64,000 bases of DNA from Flavobacterium sp. (GTDB lineage Bacteria > Bacteroidota > Bacteroidia > Flavobacteriales > Flavobacteriaceae), in the NCBI RefSeq assembly GCF_004295795.1, contig NZ_SEBR01000004.1:310001-374000 (forward strand), read 5' to 3'. This document shows positions 28,207 to 41,346 of the stretch, one piece after another. Positions within the stretch are counted from its first letter, which is position 1. Each line of letters begins with the position of its first letter. The position numbers and the translations under genes are program-made. The notes beneath the pieces are model-generated. The model made no database searches, was not told where the DNA came from, and worked only from the letters and a program-made list of their open reading frames with translations.

Positions 28207-28545
28207 ATGAGTCAAATACAAAACCAAAAACCGTTCGCCATCAATCCGCGCAAATTCGCATTCACGGCCTTGATTGGCGCGGCGATCGCGTTAGCCGTAA
28301 TCTGTGTTTTCGTTTTCAATGTAACGAACCCGAATCCCGAATGGCCGCAAAATTGGCGAGTCCGTCCGCTTTGCCTGACACCTATGGCTGGCGCTGCCGG
28401 TGGCGGATTTTTTTATCTGATGAAAAACCTGAGAACACAATCGGACACGACAAAAATCCTGGCTTTGTGCATCGGCAGCATTGGATTTCTTTTTGCGCTA
28501 TGGATCGGGATCGTCTTGGGATTGGACGGGACGCTTTGGGATTGA
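28207..28545 (+). CDS. Small integral membrane protein, unknown function
   Basis: 112 residues with about three to four membrane helices: about 19-37, 55-70 and 82-105. The conserved-looking parts are NPNPEWPQNWRVRPL, LTPMAGAAGGGFFYLM and GIVLGLDGTLWD. Relatives in flavobacteria are, as far as I recall, sometimes labelled KefB-like without evidence. I would not assign potassium transport on that label. It lies divergently from the kdp operon and has the AAAGTACTTT promoter motif shared with the 58-60 kb cluster. Confidence 0.75.
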   Translation: MSQIQNQKPFAINPRKFAFTALIGAAIALAVICVFVFNVTNPNPEWPQNWRVRPLCLTPMAGAAGGGFFYLMKNLRTQSDTTKILALCIGSIGFLFALWIGIVLGLDGTLWD

Positions 28546-28599
28546 TAGTATAGAATCGTCCGACAAATCCAAAAAATCCAACTTTCCAACTAACATATC

Positions 28600-29214
28600 G
28601 TGATAAAGAGAATCCTGATCAGCTTGCTTATCATAGCCGGCATCTTCCTTGTTTTTGTAGGCATTTGGTTCGTGTTTTTCCTGTCGGCTTTTGGCGCTTT
28701 CGACAAGGATTACTCGGTTTCCGATCTCAAAGAGGAATTTACCGACCACAAAACCGAGATTCACGAGGTCATTTCGTACTACGACCAAATCGTCCCAAAA
28801 GACAAAACCGTCGAGATCGAATTCGACGGCAACAGGGTAAATCGGTTCGGAATCTATTCTCAAAACGCGACCCGAACGCAAGTCAAGACCGAATTTCTGG
28901 ACTGGAATCTCGAGCTTGAAGGCGAAAAACTGCAGAACGAAATCAAGTTTTTGGGTTGGAATACCGAGACGCTGCTAACGCTTCGGGACAAACTCGACGC
29001 AGCCGATTGTATCGGGATCGAGAATGGCGAGCCCACGAAAATCCTGTTCCAGAGAAGCGGGATGGGAATGTATTCCTTCAACATTTTCAAGCATCCGATC
29101 CAAGACAAAAAAAACTACGACGACGGCTGCCAATATATTCTTGTTAACAAAAACCTTGCGCTTGAATACGGCGGAGGCGCAATCGGAAGCCAGTGTTTCT
29201 ACAATAAAAACTAG
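28600..29214 (+). CDS. Membrane-anchored protein, unknown function
   Basis: 204 residues from a GTG start. One N-terminal helix (about 5-30, ISLLIIAGIFLVFVGIWFVF) is followed by a soluble domain with acidic stretches (DLKEEFTDHKTEIHEVI). Two cysteines lie near the end (DDGCQYILV and GSQCFYN). Not recognised. It is followed one base later by a second single-helix protein gene, so the two probably form an operon with the preceding gene. Confidence 0.7.
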   Translation: MIKRILISLLIIAGIFLVFVGIWFVFFLSAFGAFDKDYSVSDLKEEFTDHKTEIHEVISYYDQIVPKDKTVEIEFDGNRVNRFGIYSQNATRTQVKTEFLDWNLELEGEKLQNEIKFLGWNTETLLTLRDKLDAADCIGIENGEPTKILFQRSGMGMYSFNIFKHPIQDKKNYDDGCQYILVNKNLALEYGGGAIGSQCFYNKN

Positions 29215-29215
29215 A

Positions 29216-29599
29216 TTGAAAAAAATACTTTTCGTTGGATTTTTACTGCTGTTTTCTTTCACCGGATTCCTCGTTTGGGCGGGCTATCTCATGGAAATCG
29301 AGGACAGATACGGCGATTTGCAGGCCGTTTATTTCGAGTCGGAAGAAGGCGATTTGGTGCTCGACAATCTTGGGTCGAAAGTTGGGATCGCGCATTTTGA
29401 CGACCGCGATTTTTTGGTGATCGAAGGCCAAAAGTCGGCTTATATCGAGGAATGGCTGACGATGAAAAACGGTTATAGATTCGATCTGACGGTTTTGTCT
29501 GATGAAAATTGCGCCGATTGCCAAAAATTGACGTACCGCGAATTGTCGGAAAAAGTCAAAAACGCAACTGCCAAAAACATCCGAAATTTCAGGAACTGA
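29216..29599 (+). CDS. Membrane-anchored protein, unknown function
   Basis: 127 residues from TTG 29216, directly after the preceding stop; no ATG fits the N-terminal helix. The helix (about 4-25, ILFVGFLLLFSFTGFLVWAGY) is followed by a soluble domain rich in acidic residues, with a CADC motif near residue 101. Not recognised. The layout resembles the gene before it, so they may be distant paralogues. The stop abuts the stop of the convergent response-regulator gene. Confidence 0.65.
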   Translation: MKKILFVGFLLLFSFTGFLVWAGYLMEIEDRYGDLQAVYFESEEGDLVLDNLGSKVGIAHFDDRDFLVIEGQKSAYIEEWLTMKNGYRFDLTVLSDENCADCQKLTYRELSEKVKNATAKNIRNFRN

Positions 29600-30940
29600 T
29601 TATTTTTCGAGCGAGTATTCTTCTAGTTTTCGGTACAAAGTCGCCACGCCGATTTCGAGCAACCGCGCGGCTTCGGCCTTATTTCCTTTGGTGTAGTTGA
29701 GCACTTTTTGTATCTGGAGTTTTTCTGCGGATGCGATCGAGAACGCGGAATTGGTTTTCGTTGGATTTTGTTCGGAATGTCTTATTTCGGTCGGAAGTAA
29801 ATCTGTGGTCAAACCTTCGTCCGATGCCAGGATTACGCCTCTTTCGATCACGTTTTTGAGCTCGCGGATGTTTCCCGGCCACGAATAGGTTTGCATCGCG
29901 GACACGAATTCGTCTGAAACCGCAAGATCTTTCCGGTTGACCTTTTCGGAAAATTGCTTCACATAAAAGTCGATCAAAGCCGAAACATCTTTGGCACGTT
30001 CGCGCAATGGCGGAATCGCGATCTCGAAAATGTTGAGTCGGAAATACAGATCCTGACGGAATTTGCCCTGTTCGCTTTCCTGTTTGAGATTGCGGTTCGT
30101 GGCTGCAAGCAATCGGAAATTCGACTTTCTGGGAATGGTATCGCCCACGCGGATGAATTCTTTGGTTTCGAGCACGCGAAGCAGTTTGGCCTGCAATTCG
30201 AGCGGCATCTCTCCTATTTCGTCGAGGAAAAGCGTTCCGTTGTTGGCTTCTTCGATAAATCCTTTCTTGTCTTTTGTGGCGCCAGTGAACGCACCTTGCC
30301 TGTACCCGAAAAGTTCGCTCTCAAGCAAATTCCCGAACGCGCTGCAATTCAATGCCACGAAAGATTTGTCGCTTCTGCCGCTGTTCTCGTGTATCGCACG
30401 CGCGAAAACTTCTTTTCCCGTTCCGGTCTCGCCAAGTAACAAAACGGTGGAATCGGTAACGGAAACTTTACGGGCAAGATCGATCGCGGCGAGAATCGGT
30501 TTGGAGTTGCCGACGATCTTTTCGAACGAATACTTGTCGCCAAGTTGGCTTTTGAGGTTTTGGACTTGTTCGCGCAATTGTGCTTTCTCGGACGCCTTGT
30601 GCAAAAGCGGAATGATCCTGTCGTTGTCGTCGCCTTTGACGATGTAGTCGAACGCTCCGTTTTTCATGGCTTGGATGCCGTCAGGGATATTTCCGAAAGC
30701 CGTCAAAAGCAAAATTTCGACACTCGGGAATGCCGATTTGACTTTTTGGACGAAATCGACGCCGTTTCCGTCAGGCAACTTGACGTCGCACAAAACCACA
30801 TCGAAATGTTGTTGCTCCAACTTCCTGAATCCCGATTTGAGATCCTGCGCCTCGACAACCTCGAAACCTTCGCCTTTGATGATTCGCGCCAAAAGCCCGC
30901 GCAGTTTTTCTTCGTCGTCGATAATCAGGATTGAGGTCAT
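29600..30940 (-). CDS. Sigma-54-dependent response regulator (NtrC family)
   Basis: 446 residues. The receiver domain has acidic pocket DDE (9-11) and phospho-acceptor D52 (VVLCDVKLPDGNG). The AAA+ domain has the P-loop GETGTGKE, the sigma-54-contacting GAFTGA and the Walker B TLFLDEIGEMP. A Fis-type helix-turn-helix lies at the end (NKAEAARLLEIGVATLYRKL). It most likely replaces the OmpR-type KdpE as partner of the split KdpD kinase. It is separated from the kdp operon by three plus-strand genes. Target promoters should use RpoN. Confidence 0.93.
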   Translation of the reverse strand: MTSILIIDDEEKLRGLLARIIKGEGFEVVEAQDLKSGFRKLEQQHFDVVLCDVKLPDGNGVDFVQKVKSAFPSVEILLLTAFGNIPDGIQAMKNGAFDYIVKGDDNDRIIPLLHKASEKAQLREQVQNLKSQLGDKYSFEKIVGNSKPILAAIDLARKVSVTDSTVLLLGETGTGKEVFARAIHENSGRSDKSFVALNCSAFGNLLESELFGYRQGAFTGATKDKKGFIEEANNGTLFLDEIGEMPLELQAKLLRVLETKEFIRVGDTIPRKSNFRLLAATNRNLKQESEQGKFRQDLYFRLNIFEIAIPPLRERAKDVSALIDFYVKQFSEKVNRKDLAVSDEFVSAMQTYSWPGNIRELKNVIERGVILASDEGLTTDLLPTEIRHSEQNPTKTNSAFSIASAEKLQIQKVLNYTKGNKAEAARLLEIGVATLYRKLEEYSLEK

Positions 30941-31002
30941 GGTGTAAAATTAGGCAAAACAATTTTTTAAAATCCCAAAACCCAAATTCCAAATCCCAAA
31001 TT

Positions 31003-31434
31003 CTACCGGCGTCGCGTGTCCACACAATAAAGGATTTTCCACCCGTCTTTTTCCTTGACGAGCGAAAACGAGTTCACGCCCGAATGGCTTTTTTGTCCGT
31101 TGATGTAGAACTCGTATGGCGTCCAGACGTGAGCCAGCGTGCCGTCTTGCTGTATTTTCCACGACAGCAGTTTTTCCTCGAATTTCAGGTTTGCCGGGAT
31201 TTCGGCCACTGATTTCAGGAACGTATTGGTGTTTTCGACCGACACTTTGGCTTCCTGGTTTTTCTCGGCAATGGAATGCAATACCATTTCTTTGGCGAAC
31301 GTCTTTTTGAGCGCCGTGGTGTCTTTGGCGTGAAAAGCGGTGAAGAAATCCTCGATTGTTTTCCTGATTGCGACGTCTTGAGACAGTGCCGATTGGGTAG
31401 CGATGAGCGTTAGGATTACCAATAGTTTGTTCAT
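31003..31434 (-). CDS. Secreted NTF2-like protein
   Basis: 143 residues with a signal peptide (LLVILTLIATQSALSQ) and one NTF2/SnoaL-like cone fold. An N-terminal helix pair (IRKTIEDFFTAFHAKDTTAL) leads into strands with THVW-like AHVWTPYEFYING and GVNSFSLVKEKDGWKILYC. Such proteins are often lumazine-binding-like with no known reaction. It stands alone. The upstream gap 31435-31839 holds repeats only. Confidence 0.82.
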   Translation of the reverse strand: MNKLLVILTLIATQSALSQDVAIRKTIEDFFTAFHAKDTTALKKTFAKEMVLHSIAEKNQEAKVSVENTNTFLKSVAEIPANLKFEEKLLSWKIQQDGTLAHVWTPYEFYINGQKSHSGVNSFSLVKEKDGWKILYCVDTRRR

Positions 31435-31505
31435 GGTTCTTTTTTTTGTTGGTGTGGGCGTTTTGGGATTTGTTACATTGGAGTGAAAAGTGCCTGAGTT
31501 TTTTT

Positions 31506-31555
31506 CCGAGTCACAGACTCGGGCACGCGTTTCGCGAAGTTACAAACTTCGCGAA
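31506..31555 (-). repeat. Two-hairpin REP-like element, copy 1 (inverted)
   Basis: CCGAGTC-ACA-GACTCGG (31506-31522) and TTCGCGAAGT-N5-ACTTCGCGAA (31531-31555), separated by GCACGCGT. It is the reverse orientation of the copies at 45747-45794 and 49317-49363. Confidence 0.8.
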
Positions 31556-31579
31556 CTGGCAAACCCATAGCAATTTTGA

Positions 31580-31615
31580 GCGGCGCTGTCCGCGCGAAGC
31601 AAGCGGACAAGCCGC
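31580..31615. repeat. GC-rich hairpin
   Basis: GCGGC, then TGTCCGC (31587-31593) and its complement GCGGACA (31603-31609), then GCCGC form a two-part stem. It lies between the REP-like element and the structured element that follows. Confidence 0.55.
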
Positions 31616-31670
31616 GTACCACCAAAAAAATCCCATCCAACCCAAATTCCCCAAATAATCACCCAAGTGC

Positions 31671-31750
31671 GTTAGGGATGGCAGCGGCATCCTTTTGACC
31701 GGCGCGCCAGCAGCCGGTCAAAAGATACAGCGGACAGCCCGGCGGCGGCC
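31671..31750 (+). ncRNA. Structured intergenic element, copy 1
   Basis: It begins AGGGATGGCAGCGGCAT, contains an 11-base perfect stem TTTTGACCGGC/GCCGGTCAAAA, and ends with CGGACAGCCCGGCGGCGG. Copies at 48105-48270 and 58032-58188 share both ends but have a different central stem sequence. Whether it is transcribed is unknown. Confidence 0.5.
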
Positions 31751-31839
31751 AAAAACCAAAATCAAGCACAAAAAGCCTGCTACCGCCGCAACGCCCAAAA
31801 ATAAATTCGCGTACCTTTAAACCCTCAAAAAACAAACAC

Positions 31840-32658
31840 ATGTCAGTTGCAAAAAAAGACTACAAACGCATCACAACCCAATCCCTTATCGAGATGAAAC
31901 ACAATGGCGAGCGCATTTCCATGCTGACCGCCTATGATTTCACGATGGCCAAAATGGTCGATACGGCGGGCGTTGACGTGATTCTCGTGGGTGATTCCGC
32001 GTCGAACGTCATGGCGGGTCACGAAACGACCTTGCCTATCACTTTAGACCAGATGATCTATCACGCTTCGTCTGTGGTTCGGGCTGTGAGCCGCGCTCTT
32101 GTGGTCGTCGATCTGCCTTTCGGAACATATCAGTCCGACCCAAAGGAGGCTTTGCGCTCGGCGATTCGCGTCATGAAAGAAAGCGGTGCGCACGCACTCA
32201 AACTCGAAGGCGGATTCGAGATCAAGGAATCGATAAAACGCATCCTGAACGCGGGCGTTCCCGTCATGGGACATTTGGGTTTAACGCCTCAATCGATTTA
32301 TAAATTCGGAACCTACACGGTACGCGCCAAGGAAGAAGCCGAAGCCGAAAAACTCATGGAAGACGCGAAGTTGCTCGAAAGACTGGGCTGCTTTGCGATA
32401 GTACTCGAAAAAATCCCGGCGCAACTGGCCGAAAAAGTCGCCAAAAGCGTGAGCATTCCAATCATCGGGATAGGTGCGGGCGGCGGCGTTGACGGACAGG
32501 TTTTGGTGATCCATGACATGCTTGGAATGAACAACGAATTCAGCCCGAGATTCCTGCGCCGATACGCGAATTTGTGGGATATCATGACGGGTGCACTGGC
32601 GCAATATCACCAGGATGTCAAGAATTCGGATTTTCCTAACGAGAAGGAGCAATATTGA
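31840..32658 (+). CDS. panB: 3-methyl-2-oxobutanoate hydroxymethyltransferase
   Basis: 272 residues. PanB adds a hydroxymethyl group from methylene-tetrahydrofolate to ketoisovalerate, the first step of pantothenate (coenzyme A) synthesis. Visible signatures are [39 protein letters not shown] and [20 protein letters not shown]. The enzyme is Mg2+-dependent and cytoplasmic. It is 43 bases ahead of the pseudouridine synthase gene on the same strand, so probably cotranscribed. A TACCTTTA element lies 20 bases before the ATG. panC is not nearby. Confidence 0.97.
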   Translation: MSVAKKDYKRITTQSLIEMKHNGERISMLTAYDFTMAKMVDTAGVDVILVGDSASNVMAGHETTLPITLDQMIYHASSVVRAVSRALVVVDLPFGTYQSDPKEALRSAIRVMKESGAHALKLEGGFEIKESIKRILNAGVPVMGHLGLTPQSIYKFGTYTVRAKEEAEAEKLMEDAKLLERLGCFAIVLEKIPAQLAEKVAKSVSIPIIGIGAGGGVDGQVLVIHDMLGMNNEFSPRFLRRYANLWDIMTGALAQYHQDVKNSDFPNEKEQY

Positions 32659-32701
32659 TCTCAGGTTTTGCCACTTGCTTCCTTAACGCGGCTCTAGTTC
32701 C

Positions 32702-33391
32702 ATGAAAACGATCTCAACCAAAGACAACCTGCAAGTCTTATACGAAGACAACCACATCATTGTGATAAACAAGCGCGTCGGAGACATCGTGCAAGGCGAT
32801 AAAACCGGCGATAAACCGCTGTCGGACGTCGTCAAGGACTACATCAAAGACAAATACGGCAAACCCGGAGAGGTGTTTTTGGGAGTCGTGCACCGCCTCG
32901 ACAGACCGACCACGGGAATCGTCCTGTTCGCCCGAACGTCAAAAGCGCTCGAACGCATGAACGAGCTGTTCAAGAATCGGGACACGCAAAAAACCTATTG
33001 GGCGGTGGTCAAGAATCGTCCGGCGAAGGAGGCCGATACGCTTGAACATTTCCTCAAAAGAAACGAAAAATCGAACACGTCCAAAGCGTTCCCAAAAGAA
33101 GTTCCCGACAGCAAAAAAGCGGTTCTCGACTATAAAGTGATAAAGGAACTGAACAACTATTTCGCGCTGGAAATCACCTTACATACGGGTCGTCATCATC
33201 AAATACGTTCCCAGTTGTCATTTATTGGCAGTCCGATAAAAGGCGATCTCAAATATGGCTTCGACCGATCCAATCCGGACGGCGGAATTCATTTGCACGC
33301 ACGAAAACTCGCCTTCCTGCATCCGGTCAAAAAAGAACCTGTCGAGATTGTGGCGCCGGTTCCGTTTGACCCGATTTGGAATGCAGTTTAG
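32702..33391 (+). CDS. RluA-family RNA pseudouridine synthase
   Basis: 229 residues, a minimal RluA-type enzyme without an S4 domain. The catalytic aspartate is D67 in HRLDRPTTGIVLFARTSKA. The TGRHHQIRSQLSFIG motif, conserved in the family, is near residue 165. These enzymes isomerise uridines in rRNA or tRNA; the target site cannot be told from sequence. The gene is in tandem with panB. Confidence 0.92.
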   Translation: MKTISTKDNLQVLYEDNHIIVINKRVGDIVQGDKTGDKPLSDVVKDYIKDKYGKPGEVFLGVVHRLDRPTTGIVLFARTSKALERMNELFKNRDTQKTYWAVVKNRPAKEADTLEHFLKRNEKSNTSKAFPKEVPDSKKAVLDYKVIKELNNYFALEITLHTGRHHQIRSQLSFIGSPIKGDLKYGFDRSNPDGGIHLHARKLAFLHPVKKEPVEIVAPVPFDPIWNAV

Positions 33392-33497
33392 TAGCGGTTG
33401 CAGTTTGCAATAGCAGTGGCAGAAGCAGAAGCAGTGGCAGTAGCAGTGGTAGTAGCAGTGGCAGTACCAGAAGCAGAAGCAGAAGCAGAAGCAGAAA
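33392..33497. repeat. GCAGTN hexamer array C
   Basis: Array of GCAGTG, GCAGTA and GCAGAA units directly after the pseudouridine synthase stop. The gap to 33670 then has CTCAGGCACTC-type short repeats and no gene. Confidence 0.85.
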
Positions 33498-33670
33498 CCG
33501 AGTCGTAAAGCCGACAATACGACAACAAATCGCCGCCACGCATCTCAGGCACTCAACAACTCAGGCACTCAGGTACTCCATGATCAGCCACTAATTTTAC
33601 AACTTCACCCAACAATACTGTAACTCCCAAAAACGTTACCATTTGTAGCTTCAATCCTAAATCGCTACAC

Positions 33671-35023
33671 ATGAAAACTTTAGCTGCCACTTTTTTGATT
33701 TTCGTCGGATTTTCGAGCTTTGCACAACAGCATTTTGCCGGGGCCACGACTTCCCAAAGAATCGGATTGATCCAATCCGGGATGAATCCTGCTGAACTTG
33801 CCAACCTGAGTTCCAAATATGAAGTCCAGCTATTTTCGGTGAGCGCCAATGCCAACAACAACAAGATCGGGTTTGGCGATCTATTTGGAAGCGAGAGTTT
33901 CGAAAGCCTGATTTTTCGCGGAACAGAAGCCGTCGACCTGAGATTTGACGGAGAACTTTACGGCCCCGGATTCGCGATAAAAGTCGACAAATGGGCCTTT
34001 GCGCTGACGTCCAAAGCTTACGCGAAACTCGATCTGGTCGATGTCGACGTAAAAATAGGCGACGCGGTCTCGACGGCGACACTTAACGCTTTGATCAACG
34101 GATCGACCACGATAAACAACAACTTCAACCAACGTCTCAACGGAACGACCTGGGGCGAAATCGGACTTTCGGCGGCGAATAATTTCTACGACGACGGAAC
34201 GCACAAACTCAGTGCCGGTGCGACTTTCAAACTGTTGTTTCCGGCTTCGTACGCCAATTTCGGGGCCGATCGCTTCAACGGCACGATCACAAACAATTTG
34301 GGAGACGTGAATTTGACCAATGCATCGGCCAACCTGAACATCGCCTACTCGGGAAATCTCGGGGATGAATTCACGAAATTCGGCGACTACACGAGTTCGC
34401 TTTTTGGTCGCCTAGGCGGCGTAGCGGCAGATTTTGGAGTGAATTACCGATTTGTCGACCAAAACGATCCCACAAAATATCGACTCAACGCGGGCCTCGC
34501 GCTGCGCAATCTGGGCTCGATGAAATTCAAGGATTCTAATAATTCACAAACCAATTATGTACTTTCGATTCAAGGCATTGAGGCGCTTAACTTGAACCAA
34601 TTCCAGAACGTGGAAAGCCTAGAGGAAATTGAAGACATTTTGCTCGCGAGCGGCTATCTCGACCGAACCGTGAGCACAAAACGCGAGTTCAAGGTCAAAC
34701 TTCCTACGGTCTTTTCCGCTTATGCCGATGTTCAGATCGTCCCGAAATTCTTCGCTTCGGTTTACATCCAACAAAAATTGAACGGCGATGAGGCAAACGA
34801 CCAGATCACCTATCAAAACGTTTTTTCGATCGCCCCGCGTTTCGCTTTGCAGCATTTTGAGGTCTGGTCGAACTGGTCAAGCAACGAAATCTCGGGAATC
34901 TCGGGCGGAATCGGGTTTCGCGCCTACGGATTCTACCTCGGTTCGGGTTCGATAATTACGAATCTGATCGCCGACAACAAACAAGCCGACGCTTTCATCG
35001 GATACAGTTTCGGCCTCGACTAA
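33671..35023 (+). CDS. Outer-membrane protein (DUF5723-like)
   Basis: 450 residues with a signal peptide (LAATFLIFVGFSSFAQ). Next comes a segment typical of Bacteroidota outer-membrane proteins (GLIQSGMNPAELANLSSKYE). A long barrel of amphipathic strands follows, including YGPGFAIKVDKWAFALTSKA and LSAGATFKLLFPASYANFG. The C-terminus ends in an aromatic/leucine strand (AFIGYSFGLD). DUF5723-type proteins have no known role. It is followed 39 bases later by the aldehyde dehydrogenase gene. Confidence 0.8.
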   Translation: MKTLAATFLIFVGFSSFAQQHFAGATTSQRIGLIQSGMNPAELANLSSKYEVQLFSVSANANNNKIGFGDLFGSESFESLIFRGTEAVDLRFDGELYGPGFAIKVDKWAFALTSKAYAKLDLVDVDVKIGDAVSTATLNALINGSTTINNNFNQRLNGTTWGEIGLSAANNFYDDGTHKLSAGATFKLLFPASYANFGADRFNGTITNNLGDVNLTNASANLNIAYSGNLGDEFTKFGDYTSSLFGRLGGVAADFGVNYRFVDQNDPTKYRLNAGLALRNLGSMKFKDSNNSQTNYVLSIQGIEALNLNQFQNVESLEEIEDILLASGYLDRTVSTKREFKVKLPTVFSAYADVQIVPKFFASVYIQQKLNGDEANDQITYQNVFSIAPRFALQHFEVWSNWSSNEISGISGGIGFRAYGFYLGSGSIITNLIADNKQADAFIGYSFGLD

Positions 35024-35062
35024 CGTGCTTTTTCTGACTATATTTGGATAAATCACTCTCGA

Positions 35063-36391
35063 ATGGAACTTCACAAATCGGTTGGAAAGCGCAAGGAAGC
35101 GCTCAAGAAACTGTTGCACGTCGTCACGCAAAACGAAAATGCGATCATCGAAGCGCTGCGGCTTGATTTCCAAAAACCTGCTTTCGAAGCGGTTCTAAGC
35201 GAGACTTTTATCGTGATGTCAGAACTTCGGAACACGATCCGCAGCCTCAAAAGTTGGTCGAAGGATGAATTCGTTTTTCCATCGATATTGAATTTTCCTT
35301 CAACGGATCATATCGTAAAACAGCCTTTCGGAAGCGTTTTGGTGATCGCGCCGTGGAATTATCCTTTCCAGCTTTCGATGTTGCCCGTAATCGCTGCGTT
35401 CTCAGCGGGAAATTCCGTCATTTTGAAACCTTCGGAGTTGACGCCTAATACGTCCGAAATCGTTTCAAGGATCATTTCGGAAGTTTTCGACGCCACAGAA
35501 GTCGAGGTTTTTCAAGGCGGAAGCGAGGTTGCCGAAAAACTTCTGGAACGCCGTTGGGACAAAATTTTCTTTACCGGAAGCGTATCGGTCGGAAAAAAAG
35601 TGGCACAGGCCGCGGCCAAAAACCTGACGCCGGTCGTTTTGGAACTCGGCGGAAAAAATCCTTGCATCGTCACTAAATCGGCCAACTTGAAAATCGCGGC
35701 CAAACGGATTGTTTGGGGAAAATTCCTCAACGCCGGACAAACCTGCATCGCGCCTGATTACGTTTTGGTTGACGCATCGAAAAAGTCGGAATTCCTGACG
35801 CTTCTGAAATCCGAGATAGAATCGGCCTACGGAAATAATCCCTCCGAAAGTCCTGACTTCGCTCGAATCATCACGGCAAGACACTGGCAACGGCTTGTCG
35901 ATCTTATAGCGCACGAAAAAGTTGTGCACGGCGGACAATCCGATCTCAAAACGAAATACATCGCGCCCACGGTCATAGACGAATCCGACTTGGATTCCGA
36001 AATCATGAAAGACGAGATCTTCGGGCCACTTTTGCCCGTCATCGGATTTTCTTCTCAGGACGAGCTCGATTCGGTTGTGAATCGGTACGAAAAACCACTC
36101 TCTTTATACGTTTTCGGCGACGATTCTACCGAAACGAAAAGGCTCATGAAACGCTATTCGTTCGGAGGCGGCTGCATCAACGATGTGGTCGTACATTTCG
36201 CCAACAATCGCTTGCCTTTTGGCGGCGTCGGGCATTCCGGAATGGGATCTTACCACGGAAAACACAGTTTCGAGGCTTTCATCCACAGAAAATCGGTGGT
36301 CAAACGTGCGACCTGGCTCGATATTCCGCTTCGGTACGCGCCTTACAAAAACAAAATTTCCATCGTGAGAAAATGGTTCAAATGGCTGTAA
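35063..36391 (+). CDS. Aldehyde dehydrogenase, class 3 (fatty-aldehyde type)
   Basis: 442 residues, the short class 3 length. NAD(P)-dependent oxidation of aldehydes to acids. The general base is E194 (LELGGKNP) and the nucleophile is C228 (AGQTCIAPDYVLV). Their 34-residue spacing matches ALDH3. The C-terminus is hydrophobic and basic (KISIVRKWFKWL), suggesting membrane association as in fatty-aldehyde dehydrogenases. The substrate is inferred only from class. It is in tandem with the outer-membrane protein gene and the following membrane protein gene. Confidence 0.93.
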   Translation: MELHKSVGKRKEALKKLLHVVTQNENAIIEALRLDFQKPAFEAVLSETFIVMSELRNTIRSLKSWSKDEFVFPSILNFPSTDHIVKQPFGSVLVIAPWNYPFQLSMLPVIAAFSAGNSVILKPSELTPNTSEIVSRIISEVFDATEVEVFQGGSEVAEKLLERRWDKIFFTGSVSVGKKVAQAAAKNLTPVVLELGGKNPCIVTKSANLKIAAKRIVWGKFLNAGQTCIAPDYVLVDASKKSEFLTLLKSEIESAYGNNPSESPDFARIITARHWQRLVDLIAHEKVVHGGQSDLKTKYIAPTVIDESDLDSEIMKDEIFGPLLPVIGFSSQDELDSVVNRYEKPLSLYVFGDDSTETKRLMKRYSFGGGCINDVVVHFANNRLPFGGVGHSGMGSYHGKHSFEAFIHRKSVVKRATWLDIPLRYAPYKNKISIVRKWFKWL

Positions 36392-36432
36392 AACTGGCGT
36401 AAATTCCGTAAAATTGCCGCTCAGATCAATTT

Positions 36433-37224
36433 ATGGACAAAATCGCGAAAAGACTTGATGAAATCAGGTCGAATGGATACGAACTTGATTTTTCGGGCAC
36501 GCTCAGCAAAGCCATCGACATCCACAAAAACATGATCCTGACCGCGGGTTTGGCCTGTCTGGTTTTCGGGATTGTGCTGACGATATTGTGGTTTGGCGTC
36601 ATGGTCGGACTCAGTGCCGTAATTGGCGTCCTGACCGCTTTTTTTCCCGGCGATAACGGCACTGCTTTTATGGCCATGGCGATTTCCACTTTATCTATGT
36701 CGTTGGCTTTTGCGCTTGCAAGTCCATTCGTGGGCGGACTTTTCATGATGGCCAACAAGGTCGATCGCGGTGAGGAAGTTTACTTTTCGGACGCTTTCGC
36801 GGGTTACAGGCCGCCCTATTTTGGGCCGTTGATTTCGCAGTCGATGCTGATTTCGGGCGTGAGCGTTTGCATCACCTTGGTCTCTCAGGCGTATTTCCCT
36901 GATCTTTTCTTTATTGGCGCGGCTTTCAGCTCGATCATTTCGTTGCTTACGATGTTCGTCGTGCCTTTGGTGGTCTTCGGCGGACTCAAACCGCTGGCGG
37001 CTATTTCGGCCAGTCCGACGATCCTGTTCAGGAAGTTTTGGCTGATTTTGGGATTGGTGATCGTTTCGGCATTCATGGCCAGCGTCGGATTTGTGGCGCT
37101 TTGCATCGGAATCCTGTTTACTTACCCGTTTATTTTTGTGATGAATTATGCGATCTACAAGCAAGCTGTCGGCATTGCCAATGAGAATGAGATCGACGAA
37201 ATAGGAATTTCTGACAATTTGTGA
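36433..37224 (+). CDS. Multi-pass membrane protein, unknown function
   Basis: 263 residues with about six membrane helices, beginning after a 30-residue soluble N-terminus (DEIRSNGYELDFSG). Layout and the GGLFMMANKVDRGEEVYFSDAF loop recall DUF975/BPSS1780-type integral membrane proteins. No function is known. It starts 42 bases after the aldehyde dehydrogenase stop. Confidence 0.75.
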   Translation: MDKIAKRLDEIRSNGYELDFSGTLSKAIDIHKNMILTAGLACLVFGIVLTILWFGVMVGLSAVIGVLTAFFPGDNGTAFMAMAISTLSMSLAFALASPFVGGLFMMANKVDRGEEVYFSDAFAGYRPPYFGPLISQSMLISGVSVCITLVSQAYFPDLFFIGAAFSSIISLLTMFVVPLVVFGGLKPLAAISASPTILFRKFWLILGLVIVSAFMASVGFVALCIGILFTYPFIFVMNYAIYKQAVGIANENEIDEIGISDNL

Positions 37225-37311
37225 AAAAGCTGCGGATTGTTGGGTAATTTATCAACTGTAACATTGCCGATTCGCTTATTTTCATAATTTTATCGGGCTA
37301 AACTTGCCTGT

Positions 37312-41328
<4,017 letters not shown>

Positions 41329-41346
41329 CCACTAAACGAACAACTT

